Positions 31,736-37,705 of a DNA stretch of 57,462 nt are shown here, in pieces; positions within the stretch are counted from its first letter, which is position 1; every line of letters begins with the position of its first letter. The position numbers and the translations under genes are program-made. The notes below the pieces were generated by a model. It was given only the letters and a program-made list of their open reading frames with translations, did not search any database and was not told the origin of the DNA. This DNA comes from a virus. The stretch spans positions 1 through 57,462 of IMG/VR virus record IMGVR_UViG_3300017960_000003. The stretch is one strand, 5' to 3'.

Positions 31736-32376
31736 ATGTCATCGAGCCGAGCTACCAGATCGAGTACGTCACCGGCACGGAGTGTGACGATGACCCCGTT
31801 CAGTCGCCCCTCGCTCTCATCGAGCGCGCGGCCCGTACGTGCTACAAGTCCGAGGCCCGCATCGCGCCCGGTACTGCCGAGAAGCTGACGCGTCATCTCA
31901 TCAAGCGCGGGCATCACGCGATGCTCGAGTTCGGGTTGGTGGTCGTGCGGTTCATCGTCGACCGCGGCGTCAGCCACGAGCTGGTCCGCCACCGCCTCTG
32001 CTCGTTCGCGCAGGAGTCGACGCGCTTCTGTAACTACAGCGGCGGTGTCACGTTCATCCGACCGCCGTGGCTAGACCAGGGCGGTTCCACGTCGGCAAGT
32101 GGTCGCTGGCGGCACGCCATGTCGAGAGCGGAGTCCGACTACCTCGCCTTGCTCCGCGGAGGTTGGACGCCGCAGCAGGCGCGCAGCGTTCTGCCGAACA
32201 GCACGAAGACCGAGATCGTGGTCGGCGCCAACTTCCGTGAGTGGCGAACGATCTTCGGTCTCCGCGTGGCGAAGGCCGCGCACCCGCAGATGCGGCAGGT
32301 CATGGTGCCCTTGCTCGAAGAGGTCAAGACCATCGTTCCCGTTCTCTTCGACGACGTTGAGGTGCCTGATGCTTGA
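31732..32376 (+). CDS. thyX: Flavin-dependent thymidylate synthase
   Basis: 214 residues. The ThyX signature is R86-H-R-x2-S-x4-S-x-R (RHRLCSFAQESTRF). LIERAARTCYKS and KRGHHAMLEFG are conserved N-terminal blocks, and LPNSTKTEIVVGANFREW with HPQMRQVMVPLL is the C-terminal part. It methylates dUMP to dTMP with FAD, NADPH and methylenetetrahydrofolate. Its presence frees the ThyA-family protein at 15355 from making dTMP and supports a different substrate for that enzyme. Confidence 0.92.
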   Translation: MNVIEPSYQIEYVTGTECDDDPVQSPLALIERAARTCYKSEARIAPGTAEKLTRHLIKRGHHAMLEFGLVVVRFIVDRGVSHELVRHRLCSFAQESTRFCNYSGGVTFIRPPWLDQGGSTSASGRWRHAMSRAESDYLALLRGGWTPQQARSVLPNSTKTEIVVGANFREWRTIFGLRVAKAAHPQMRQVMVPLLEEVKTIVPVLFDDVEVPDA

Positions 32377-32785
32377 TGTTCACGACATCGGCCAGATGGG
32401 CGCCATCGTCGCGACTGCGATGCCTCTGAGTCAGGCGCAGGTGGATCGACTCGGACGTGAGATCCGCGAGGGCTGCCTCATGGTTTGCGACCGCATCGTG
32501 GTCGATGGGCCGGACGGCGTGCGTGGAGCGACGCTCGAGTTCATCGACAAGACGGTGCTCGCGGGCTTCAAGATCGGTCACCCGATACGTCCGAGCGACG
32601 TGGGGCCTGCGGCCATAGCAGACGCGAGCGCAAAGAGCCACGAGCTGTTCGTGGTCTTCCTACCGGACGCGGACCGCGGGACGCGCGAGTTCGCAGAGGC
32701 GTGGAAGTACTGGTGCCGTCCGTACATTCGCGCAGCGCAGAAGGGTGAGCGCGTGCTGCTATGCGTCGACCGCGACGGCCAGTGA
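32369..32785 (+). CDS. Early protein of unknown function
   Basis: 138 residues from ATG 32369, overlapping ThyX by eight bases. It has alternating helices and strands (QAQVDRLGREIREGCLMVC, HELFVVFLPDADRG), and a C-terminal KYWCRPYIRAAQKGERVLL. No known motif; overlap with ThyX suggests co-translation. Confidence 0.6.
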   Translation: MLDVHDIGQMGAIVATAMPLSQAQVDRLGREIREGCLMVCDRIVVDGPDGVRGATLEFIDKTVLAGFKIGHPIRPSDVGPAAIADASAKSHELFVVFLPDADRGTREFAEAWKYWCRPYIRAAQKGERVLLCVDRDGQ

Positions 32786-33141
32786 CGCGAGTCGTTGGCG
32801 CCATCGACCCAGACGGTCAGACCTTCGAGGTCGCTGTCGAGATCGAGAAGCCCGACGGGTCGGTGACGATGATGGAGCTCCCGGTGCCTGCGCTCTACGG
32901 CGGCGGATGTTACATCCCGTTCGAGTGGGGCACCGGGAGTGATCGCCTTGCGCAGTACTCGCTGGCGCACGCGATGATCTTCGCTGCGACGGGGGATGAA
33001 GAGCTGGCGTGCGACGCGCGGGTCGGTTTCGCAAATGGTGTCATCGAGCGCATGCCCACCGACACAGGCTGGCGCTTGCGCTTCACGCAGATCGTAGCTG
33101 CCGCGGATCAGTATGCGGCCGAGAGGAGGGACTCGAAGTGA
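32761..33141 (+). CDS. Early protein of unknown function
   Basis: Up to 126 residues. A GTG at 32782, overlapping the previous stop as GTGA, is an alternative start giving 119 residues and fits the overlap style of this phage. The N-terminal half is beta-rich (FEVAVEIEKPDGSVTMMELP) and the C-terminal half helical. No family recognised. Confidence 0.55.
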   Translation: MRRPRRPVTRVVGAIDPDGQTFEVAVEIEKPDGSVTMMELPVPALYGGGCYIPFEWGTGSDRLAQYSLAHAMIFAATGDEELACDARVGFANGVIERMPTDTGWRLRFTQIVAAADQYAAERRDSK

Positions 33142-33419
33142 TGTACGTTCTGACGCAGGAAGAGAAAGACCAGCTCGTACCACGTGATCGCCTCGACTCG
33201 CAGACGGCTCGCGCGAATGCGCTCGTCAACGTCGTGCAGCGCCTCATGCGCCGCGGCGACGAGGAGGGCGCGCCGGAGTGGGAGTGCCCGCATGACGGCG
33301 GCTACGTGTGCGACGAGTGCCCGCTCATCGTGACGCCGGACGGTAAGCATCGGCGGTTCATCGGGACGGGCGGCGCGCGCGTCGAGCTGTGTCACCTGGA
33401 CAAGGAGTTCTCGAAGTGA
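33141..33419 (+). CDS. Small protein with Cys/His cluster
   Basis: 92 residues from ATG 33141 after GAGAGGAGGGACTCGAAGTG. The segment WECPHDGGYVCDECPLIV (~49-66) with ELCHLD near the C-terminus offers four Cys and two His, a likely zinc site. N-terminal helices precede it. Probably regulatory or nucleic-acid-binding; no family recognised. Confidence 0.6.
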   Translation: MYVLTQEEKDQLVPRDRLDSQTARANALVNVVQRLMRRGDEEGAPEWECPHDGGYVCDECPLIVTPDGKHRRFIGTGGARVELCHLDKEFSK

Positions 33420-33628
33420 GGCTCCCGAAGAAGAAGGCCAAGGCGCAGAGCAAGGGCCAGATCATCTGCGCCGTCAACGCAACCGCGCGGTGCGAGATCG
33501 CTGCCGTGACGCCGGACAAGGCGGCGCTGGTCCGCCTCGGATGGAAGAGGTCCTCGCCGGAGGACGGGAAGCACGACACGTGGGCCTGCCCGCACTGCTC
33601 GAAGATCGTGGAGGTACTCGGACGATGA
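33416..33628 (+). CDS. Small basic zinc-ribbon-like protein
   Basis: 70 residues, GTG start overlapping the previous stop. Basic N-terminus (LPKKKAKAQSKG), then Cys residues in ICAVNATARCE and ACPHCSK, spaced as in a zinc ribbon. It overlaps the glycosyltransferase-like gene by four bases. A nucleic-acid-binding role is likely by composition only. Confidence 0.6.
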   Translation: MRLPKKKAKAQSKGQIICAVNATARCEIAAVTPDKAALVRLGWKRSSPEDGKHDTWACPHCSKIVEVLGR

Positions 33629-34626
33629 AAGCGCTCATCACTGGCATGACACCGACGCAATGCGGTCGGCAGGCTCGCGGCATCACGGTCGCGGGTGACG
33701 GCTGGCGCAGCGCACTCGAGCACGCGGGGTGGGAAGTGGATCACCGCGTGATCGCTGTCAACGAGGACCTCGGCGAGTACGATGCCGTCCTCGTCGGGAT
33801 CGGACAGATCAACTCCATGACTGCGAGGCACGCGAGCAGCGCACTGTACGCCTTGCTCGACCGGCCGGACGCGAAGCTCTTCTGCGACGACTGGCAGATC
33901 ACGCAGGCGCACTCTGGCTTCCGCGTCGCACGCTGGTCGCCCATGCGCCTGTACACGATGGACGGTCGGCCGGGCAATACGCTGCTCTACCGCGATCACC
34001 AGGACGCCGTCATGAAGGTGCTCAAGGAGTTCGCGAAGCCGCGGTGGAAGCGACCGATGCTCGTCGCGACGCACGGCGACGGCGTGCCGTACAAGCTGAA
34101 GGTCCCCGGTCCGGTGACGTGCGCGGACCCGTCCAACTTCACTCCGAGGTGGGCGCCGTACCCCTGGCCGCGTGAGCGTGCGTGGATCTGGGCATCGCTG
34201 TACCGCTACGAGAAGAGCAAGAACCGCAAGACGCCGTGGGCGGGCACGTGGCCGATCGTCCATCACGGACGCGTCCGCGACCTGCCGAACGGCGTCGACC
34301 TCGACAACGACAAGGAGTTCATTCCGCAGGACGAGCTCATCGAGAAGATGCAGCGAACCGTGGGCTACGTCGTCCCCGAGCGCCCGCTCATGGGCAGTGG
34401 CTGGTGGCGTCACCGCTACGTTCTCGCGAGCGACAGCGGTAACGTGGTCGTGTGCCATCCGGACGAGGCCGCGATCTTCGGTGATGCGTACCTCGTCACG
34501 CCGCAGGAGGTCGAGGCGCATCCGGAACCGCACGCGCTCTGGCAGGCGCAACGCGATGCGCTCAACGCCGTGGTGTGGTCGGCCGACCGCTGCGCCGAGG
34601 TCGTGGACGAGTTCATGCGCTCATGA
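33625..34626 (+). CDS. GT-B glycosyltransferase-like protein (candidate DNA base glycosyltransferase)
   Basis: 333 residues. The N-terminal Rossmann-like lobe reads MKALITGMTP, then YDAVLVGIGQIN (~53-64), and AKLFCDDWQI, the same order of elements as in T4 beta-glucosyltransferase. The C-terminal lobe has GYVVPERPLMGSGWWRHRY followed by NVVVCHPDEAAIFG and YLVTPQEVEAH, the usual GT-B nucleotide-sugar-binding end. A role in glycosylating hydroxymethylcytosine in phage DNA is inferred from the upstream dCMP-hydroxymethylase-type gene and the nucleotide-sugar operon; another acceptor is possible. Confidence 0.65.
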   Translation: MKALITGMTPTQCGRQARGITVAGDGWRSALEHAGWEVDHRVIAVNEDLGEYDAVLVGIGQINSMTARHASSALYALLDRPDAKLFCDDWQITQAHSGFRVARWSPMRLYTMDGRPGNTLLYRDHQDAVMKVLKEFAKPRWKRPMLVATHGDGVPYKLKVPGPVTCADPSNFTPRWAPYPWPRERAWIWASLYRYEKSKNRKTPWAGTWPIVHHGRVRDLPNGVDLDNDKEFIPQDELIEKMQRTVGYVVPERPLMGSGWWRHRYVLASDSGNVVVCHPDEAAIFGDAYLVTPQEVEAHPEPHALWQAQRDALNAVVWSADRCAEVVDEFMRS

Positions 34627-35012
34627 GAGAGAACGGGCCAGGTGGGTTGACGGCGCTTGTTCGCGAGGCACTGAAGCGAGTGAACGCGTACTCGCTCAAG
34701 CTTCACGGTCATCGCGAGCAAGCGCCAGGGTGGCCGGACTTCTTCGTGGCGCACTCGCGGATTCCTCGCGGGGTGTGGATCGAGTTGAAGGCCGGCGGCG
34801 GGCAGCTCAGCGGAACTCAGAGGCGCGTGTTCCGCGAGCTGTCGAGACGAGGCACGCCGGTCCTCATTCTCGAGGAGCGGGACGGGATGCTCATCGCGTA
34901 CGAGCAGGACGACGAGGACGCGGCGATCCTCACCCGGTGCCTGGCGGACGAGACGCCAAGCGACATAGGCCGCTGTATCGTCCTCCATTGCACGCAAAGG
35001 CTAGGCGAATAG
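34623..35012 (+). CDS. VRR-NUC domain nuclease
   Basis: 129 residues. GWPDFFVA (D39) and WIELKAGGGQLSGTQ (E54, K56) make the PD-(D/E)XK active site typical of VRR-NUC proteins, with QRRVFRELSRRGTPVLIL as the following helix-strand. These enzymes cut branched or damaged DNA; phage members often work as Holliday-junction or flap nucleases. It is the last gene of the early operon, overlapping the previous gene by four bases. Confidence 0.85.
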   Translation: MRENGPGGLTALVREALKRVNAYSLKLHGHREQAPGWPDFFVAHSRIPRGVWIELKAGGGQLSGTQRRVFRELSRRGTPVLILEERDGMLIAYEQDDEDAAILTRCLADETPSDIGRCIVLHCTQRLGE

Positions 35013-35113
35013 TAACTATCGTGTCAGGGCGTGGCCTGTAGCCCTGCGGCCATACAGACGTGCTACACGGCAAACCCGCGGCATAGTGCGGGTAGAATAG
35101 GGGACTGGCTCGG

Positions 35114-35131
35114 TGGCCCCATGTGGGGCCA
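35114..35131. promoter_or_regulatory. 18-bp palindrome 1 (TGGCCCCA type)
   Basis: TGGCCCCA-TG-TGGGGCCA, inverted repeat with 8-base arms. First of four copies flanking the HTH regulator gene; candidate operator. Confidence 0.7.
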
Positions 35132-35185
35132 TGCGGGTCAAGTCTCTACCAGTACAGGACTTAGAGCGTTTCGACGGGTCGCAGG

Positions 35186-35203
35186 TGGCCCCACGTGGGG
35201 CCA
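35186..35203. promoter_or_regulatory. 18-bp palindrome 2, left end of cassette B
   Basis: TGGCCCCACGTGGGGCCA, a perfect 18-bp palindrome, followed after one base by the 26-base element. Confidence 0.75.
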
Positions 35204-35204
35204 T

Positions 35205-35230
35205 GGGTAACTGGCAAATGCGTCTGCGGC
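35205..35230 (+). repeat. Conserved 26-base element, copy 2 (cassette B)
   Basis: Begins GGGTAACTGGCAAATGCG; 25 of 26 bases match 7137-7162. Same one-base spacing from its palindrome. Confidence 0.75.
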
Positions 35231-35336
35231 TGGTAGCCCCTACCCTATCGAAACGCCCTAACCACCTGATAGATAAAGACCTACACTGACCCAGGTACTG
35301 TTATTCCTAGCTTTCCGGGAGGAGAGGCCTGGGAGC

Positions 35337-35362
35337 GCGGCAGGCGCACATACCAGTTACCC
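35337..35362 (-). repeat. Conserved 26-base element, inverted copy (cassette B)
   Basis: On the minus strand it begins GGGTAACTGG and contains TGCGCCTGC; 22 of 26 bases match 7137-7162. It starts one base from palindrome 3, so cassette B is a mirror-image pair like cassette A. Confidence 0.7.
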
Positions 35363-35363
35363 C

Positions 35364-35381
35364 TGGCCCCACGTGGGGCCA
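35364..35381. promoter_or_regulatory. 18-bp palindrome 3, right end of cassette B
   Basis: TGGCCCCACGTGGGGCCA, identical to palindrome 2, 23 bases before the start codon of the HTH regulator gene: a natural position for autoregulation. Confidence 0.75.
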
Positions 35382-35404
35382 CCTGATTTTGGAGCCCGGG
35401 AGGA

Positions 35405-35968
35405 ATGAGCGAGGAACGCGAGATACTGGACGCGATCGCGAAGGCAGAGGCGCAAGAGCAACGCGACATTCTGCGACGCTGTGACTGGGAGGATCCCGCG
35501 GACGTCGCGCTCTTGAGAAGCAGCGACAGGCTGGCAGCACGGATGCGTGCGATACGCCGCCTCTGCCAGGGTATGCGCTGCCCGGGGTGCGGCGACATCG
35601 TGCTGAGGTCGCGCTCATGGGTGTTGCGGAACGACGGCGAGAGCGCGGTCTGCCGGTCGTGCTTCTTCCGCATGCGTGAGCGCGGCGAGAAGAAGGTGAC
35701 GATAGCTTCGAGTCTCGTCTCCTTCGAGGAAGTGCGGTACCACATCGAGCCGCACACGCTGGTGCTGGCGCGTGAGGCTGCGGGCATACCGCAAGCAGAG
35801 TTCGCGCGTCGCGCCGGATGGAGTCGAGGCTGGCAGCGCAAGCTCGAGGCGGGCGAACGCATCAGGCTTCAAGCTGAGGCAGTGCAGACAATCTTCACCG
35901 TGCTTCGAGAGGCCGGCGTGGAACTCGAAGACGGGGACAGGGTGGCCCCAAGTGGGGCCAGGCAGTAA
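35405..35968 (+). CDS. Zinc-ribbon and HTH (XRE-like) transcription regulator
   Basis: 187 residues from ATG 35405 after CCCGGGAGGA. Cys pairs CPGC (59, 62) and CRSC (83, 86) form a zinc ribbon. Residues ~117-155 (TLVLAREAAGIPQAEFARRA, then GWSRGWQRKLEAGE) match an XRE-type helix-turn-helix. The gene is monocistronic between early and late operons and is flanked by four 18-bp palindromes, one of which overlaps its own last codons. It is the best candidate for the early-to-late switch or autorepressor. Binding to the palindromes is inference. Confidence 0.8.
   Translation: MSEEREILDAIAKAEAQEQRDILRRCDWEDPADVALLRSSDRLAARMRAIRRLCQGMRCPGCGDIVLRSRSWVLRNDGESAVCRSCFFRMRERGEKKVTIASSLVSFEEVRYHIEPHTLVLAREAAGIPQAEFARRAGWSRGWQRKLEAGERIRLQAEAVQTIFTVLREAGVELEDGDRVAPSGARQ
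35943..35960. promoter_or_regulatory. 18-bp palindrome 4, inside the end of the regulator gene
   Basis: TGGCCCCA-AG-TGGGGCCA lies within codons for the last residues of the HTH protein and 12 bases upstream of the late promoter -35 box. It is followed by GGCAGTAACTG, which keeps the GTAACTG core of the 26-base element. Confidence 0.7.
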
Positions 35969-35971
35969 CTG

Positions 35972-35999
35972 TGGACATTGACGGTCCACATGGTATAAT
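35972..35999 (+). promoter_or_regulatory. Sigma70-type promoter P7 for the late operon
   Basis: -35 TGGACA (35972-35977), 16-base spacer, -10 TATAAT (35994-35999). The inverted repeat GTGGAC-ATTGACG-GTCCAC (35971-35989) covers the -35 box and spacer, and TGGACATTGAC also occurs at 7382-7392 near P1. First gene is 36030. Confidence 0.75.
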
Positions 36000-36029
36000 G
36001 ATACGCGTGGACTGACCTGGAGTTTTCCA

Positions 36030-36392
36030 ATGGTGACGAAGAGACAGGACCTGGTGGCGGGACGCAACGTCGTCATCCGTGACGTGATGCGCGGGCGGCT
36101 CATCCGATCGTGCGGACGCGACGAGTGGCTGGCCGAGGTCGACGGGGAGCGGGTCGCGGCGCACGCACGGGACATCGTGGTGATGCCGGGCGAGGGCGAG
36201 CAGGTCATCGTGGACGAGCGCGGTGCGACGCGGGTCGTTCCGGTGGTCGAGGAGCCTGTGGTGGTCGAGGAGCCTGTGGACGAGGCGCGTGAGGCGCTGC
36301 TCGCTCAGGTGGTTCACCTCGCGCTCGACCTCGAGAACGTCGAGGACATGAGCAACGAGGAGATCGAGAAGGCCATCGCGTCGGCGTTCTGA
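36030..36392 (+). CDS. First late-operon protein, unknown function
   Basis: 120 residues from ATG 36030, about 30 bases after P7. The N-terminal ~60 residues are beta-rich with GRNVVIRDVMRGRLIRSCG and HARDIVVMPGEG. A Val/Glu-rich linker (VVPVVEEPVVVEEPVDEA) leads to an acidic C-terminal helix (DLENVEDMSNEEIEKAI). Position before the terminase genes suggests a packaging or regulatory accessory role, by context only. Confidence 0.65.
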   Translation: MVTKRQDLVAGRNVVIRDVMRGRLIRSCGRDEWLAEVDGERVAAHARDIVVMPGEGEQVIVDERGATRVVPVVEEPVVVEEPVDEAREALLAQVVHLALDLENVEDMSNEEIEKAIASAF

Positions 36393-36420
36393 GCTCGCAA
36401 CGCTGTGACAAGGAGCGACT

Positions 36421-37059
36421 TTGCTCGGCGACTACCGCATCGACCCATCGCTCGCTGGCACAGTGAACGCGATGGCGTCAGCGCCGGACGGTCATCCGCG
36501 GCGTTGTCAAGCAAAGAGCCGCGCGACGCAACAGCAGTGCAAGAACTGGGCCACGAAGGGAAGGCACTACTGCCGCTTCCACGGCGGTCACCTTCCCTAC
36601 CACAAGGAGAAGAAGTTGGCGGGCCTCTATTCACGACGCGCGAACAAGCGGCTCAAGGAGCTACTGACCGACGCAGCGAACGCCGAGCGCAATTCGCTGG
36701 CCGAGGAAGTGGATGTCGCGCGTGTGCTTGCGGCCCGTGCCATGAAGTCGTTCGAGAAGATCTGCATCGAAGATCCCCCGACCGAGCTCGCGGCGGACAA
36801 GGCCAAGCTCGGGAGACTCAGAGCTACTGCGACAGCGTCGCTGCGAACGGCGCTGTCGCAGGTCGCATCGCTGGTCACGGCTCACTCGAAGGTGATCAGC
36901 GAGCAAGCGCTCGACGCACACGCCGCAGAGTACGTCGTCGCGCAGGTCGTCAAGATCCTTCAAGAGCGCATTGAGGACGAAGAGTTGCTCAATGCGCTCG
37001 TGACGGATCTCGAAGAGTTGAAGGTGCCGAGCAAGACCACGGTCGTCGTGGTCGAGTGA
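36421..37059 (+). CDS. Candidate terminase small subunit with HGG zinc motif
   Basis: 212 residues, TTG start after AAGGAGCGACT. The N-terminus has RRCQAKSRATQQQCKNWATK and YCRFHGGHLP: Cys, Cys, Cys and His in the HGG-type zinc motif found in many phage proteins just upstream of large terminases. Residues ~60-195 are helical, as expected for an oligomeric DNA-recognition subunit. It would bind phage DNA and direct packaging. The assignment rests on motif plus synteny with the large subunit at 37702. Confidence 0.65.
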   Translation: MLGDYRIDPSLAGTVNAMASAPDGHPRRCQAKSRATQQQCKNWATKGRHYCRFHGGHLPYHKEKKLAGLYSRRANKRLKELLTDAANAERNSLAEEVDVARVLAARAMKSFEKICIEDPPTELAADKAKLGRLRATATASLRTALSQVASLVTAHSKVISEQALDAHAAEYVVAQVVKILQERIEDEELLNALVTDLEELKVPSKTTVVVVE

Positions 37060-37275
37060 AGGGTCTGCTGAGCCGTAGCGCAGCGGTCGGTGTCGGCATG
37101 ACACCGGGCGATAGTGAGACGGGCGCGGCCACTAGGCCCTTCACACGATCACTACGACACGTACCCAGCCCTAGGGCGTACCTGGGGCGGGTACAGGCAG
37201 TATCCATCGCGTAGGGCCCTACCCTGCGAGAATAGGCCGTACAGGACACCCTACGCCTACGTGGGAGGGACGGGC
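37060..37275. other. Palindrome-rich spacer between terminase genes
   Basis: 216 bases with no convincing gene. GGTGTC-GGCAT-GACACC (37089-37105) is an inverted repeat. CCCTAGGGC (37171) and GTAGGGCCCTAC (37211-37222) are palindromes. ACCCTGCGAG (37221-37230) is shared with 10232-10241. It could be a regulatory site or a packaging recognition site given its place between terminase genes. Confidence 0.5.
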
Positions 37276-37407
37276 ATGAAGGCCGACGAGCGTCGCGCCC
37301 GGCAGCGTCGCCGCAAGGCGGCCTTGGCCGGCGTCCCTGTTTTGAAGCGCGGAGTGGGCGGGACCGCGCGCAAGGCGGAGAAGAAGAAGCGTGCCGAGCC
37401 CAAGTGA
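37276..37407 (+). CDS. Small very basic protein
   Basis: 43 residues from ATG 37276 after GTGGGAGGGACGGGC. Nearly 40% Arg/Lys (ADERRARQRRRKAALAG, ARKAEKKKRAEPK), suggesting nucleic-acid binding. The frame stays open back to 37114, but that part crosses the palindromic spacer and lacks a ribosome-binding site. It overlaps the next gene by 17 bases. Confidence 0.5.
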   Translation: MKADERRARQRRRKAALAGVPVLKRGVGGTARKAEKKKRAEPK

Positions 37408-37705
37408 CGTGAGACGCATCGCAGAGCTCGCGAGCGCGTTCAGCGGTGTGCGGGTCGATGCACTACATGATGCACTCTCCGATCTGCTCGAGGACTTCGA
37501 GGAAGAGGGCGACGCCCTCATCGAGTTCGGCGAGCCGAAGGACGACCTCGCACAGTTCGCGATCTTCGACCTCAACACCGGCGAGGTCAACATCGGGCCG
37601 GTGACCGTGAGGCAGTTGCTCGCACGTGAAGAGCAGCAGCTCACCGCAGAGCTAACGCAACTGACGTGTCAGCTGAGACGCGTGAGGAGCCAGAGCGCGA
37701 AGTGA
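37391..37705 (+). CDS. Small protein upstream of large terminase, unknown function
   Basis: 104 residues with a GTG start. Helical N-terminus (IAELASAFSGVRVDALHDAL), acidic middle (LEDFEEEGDALIEFGEPKDD), and a C-terminal helix. It is coupled to the large terminase gene by a four-base overlap if that gene starts at 37702. Could be a packaging cofactor; no family recognised. Confidence 0.6.
   Translation: MPSPSDVRRIAELASAFSGVRVDALHDALSDLLEDFEEEGDALIEFGEPKDDLAQFAIFDLNTGEVNIGPVTVRQLLAREEQQLTAELTQLTCQLRRVRSQSAK

Larger units (their letters stand above)
35161..35261. repeat. Long-range inverted repeat around palindrome 2
   Basis: TTAGAGCGTTTCGA (35161-35174) is complementary at 13 of 14 positions to TCGAAACGCCCTAA (35248-35261). 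Between the arms lie palindrome 2 and the 26-base element. It could form a cruciform or a long stem in RNA. Confidence 0.55.
35013..35404. other. 392-bp regulatory region upstream of the HTH regulator (no gene)
   Basis: No convincing frame. It holds an imperfect hairpin CAGGGC...GCCCTG (35025-35046), GGGTAGAATAGG near 35091, palindrome 1 (35114-35131), an arm TTAGAGCGTTTCGA (35161-35174) whose near-complement is at 35248-35261, palindrome 2 plus the 26-base element (35186-35230), an inverted 26-base element plus palindrome 3 (35337-35381), and a GGGAGGA ribosome-binding site before ATG 35405. Confidence 0.75.

Noticed and set aside
35186-35381. Insertion sequence or transposon
   Set aside because: The inverted ends suggest it, but there is no transposase, no target duplication seen, and the interiors of the two cassettes are unrelated.
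35405-35968. Lysogeny repressor of a temperate phage
   Set aside because: No integrase, excisionase, partition genes or attachment site were found, so the regulator is more likely an early/late switch.
37065-37110. tRNA-like sequence with TAGCGCAGCGG and a 5-bp stem with 7-base loop
   Set aside because: The D-arm-like box and a hairpin GGTGT...ACACC overlap in a way no tRNA allows, U33 is missing, and no T-arm or matching acceptor stem follows.
37114-37275. Longer N-terminus for the basic protein at 37276
   Set aside because: It would translate through palindromes repeated in another spacer and lacks a ribosome-binding site.
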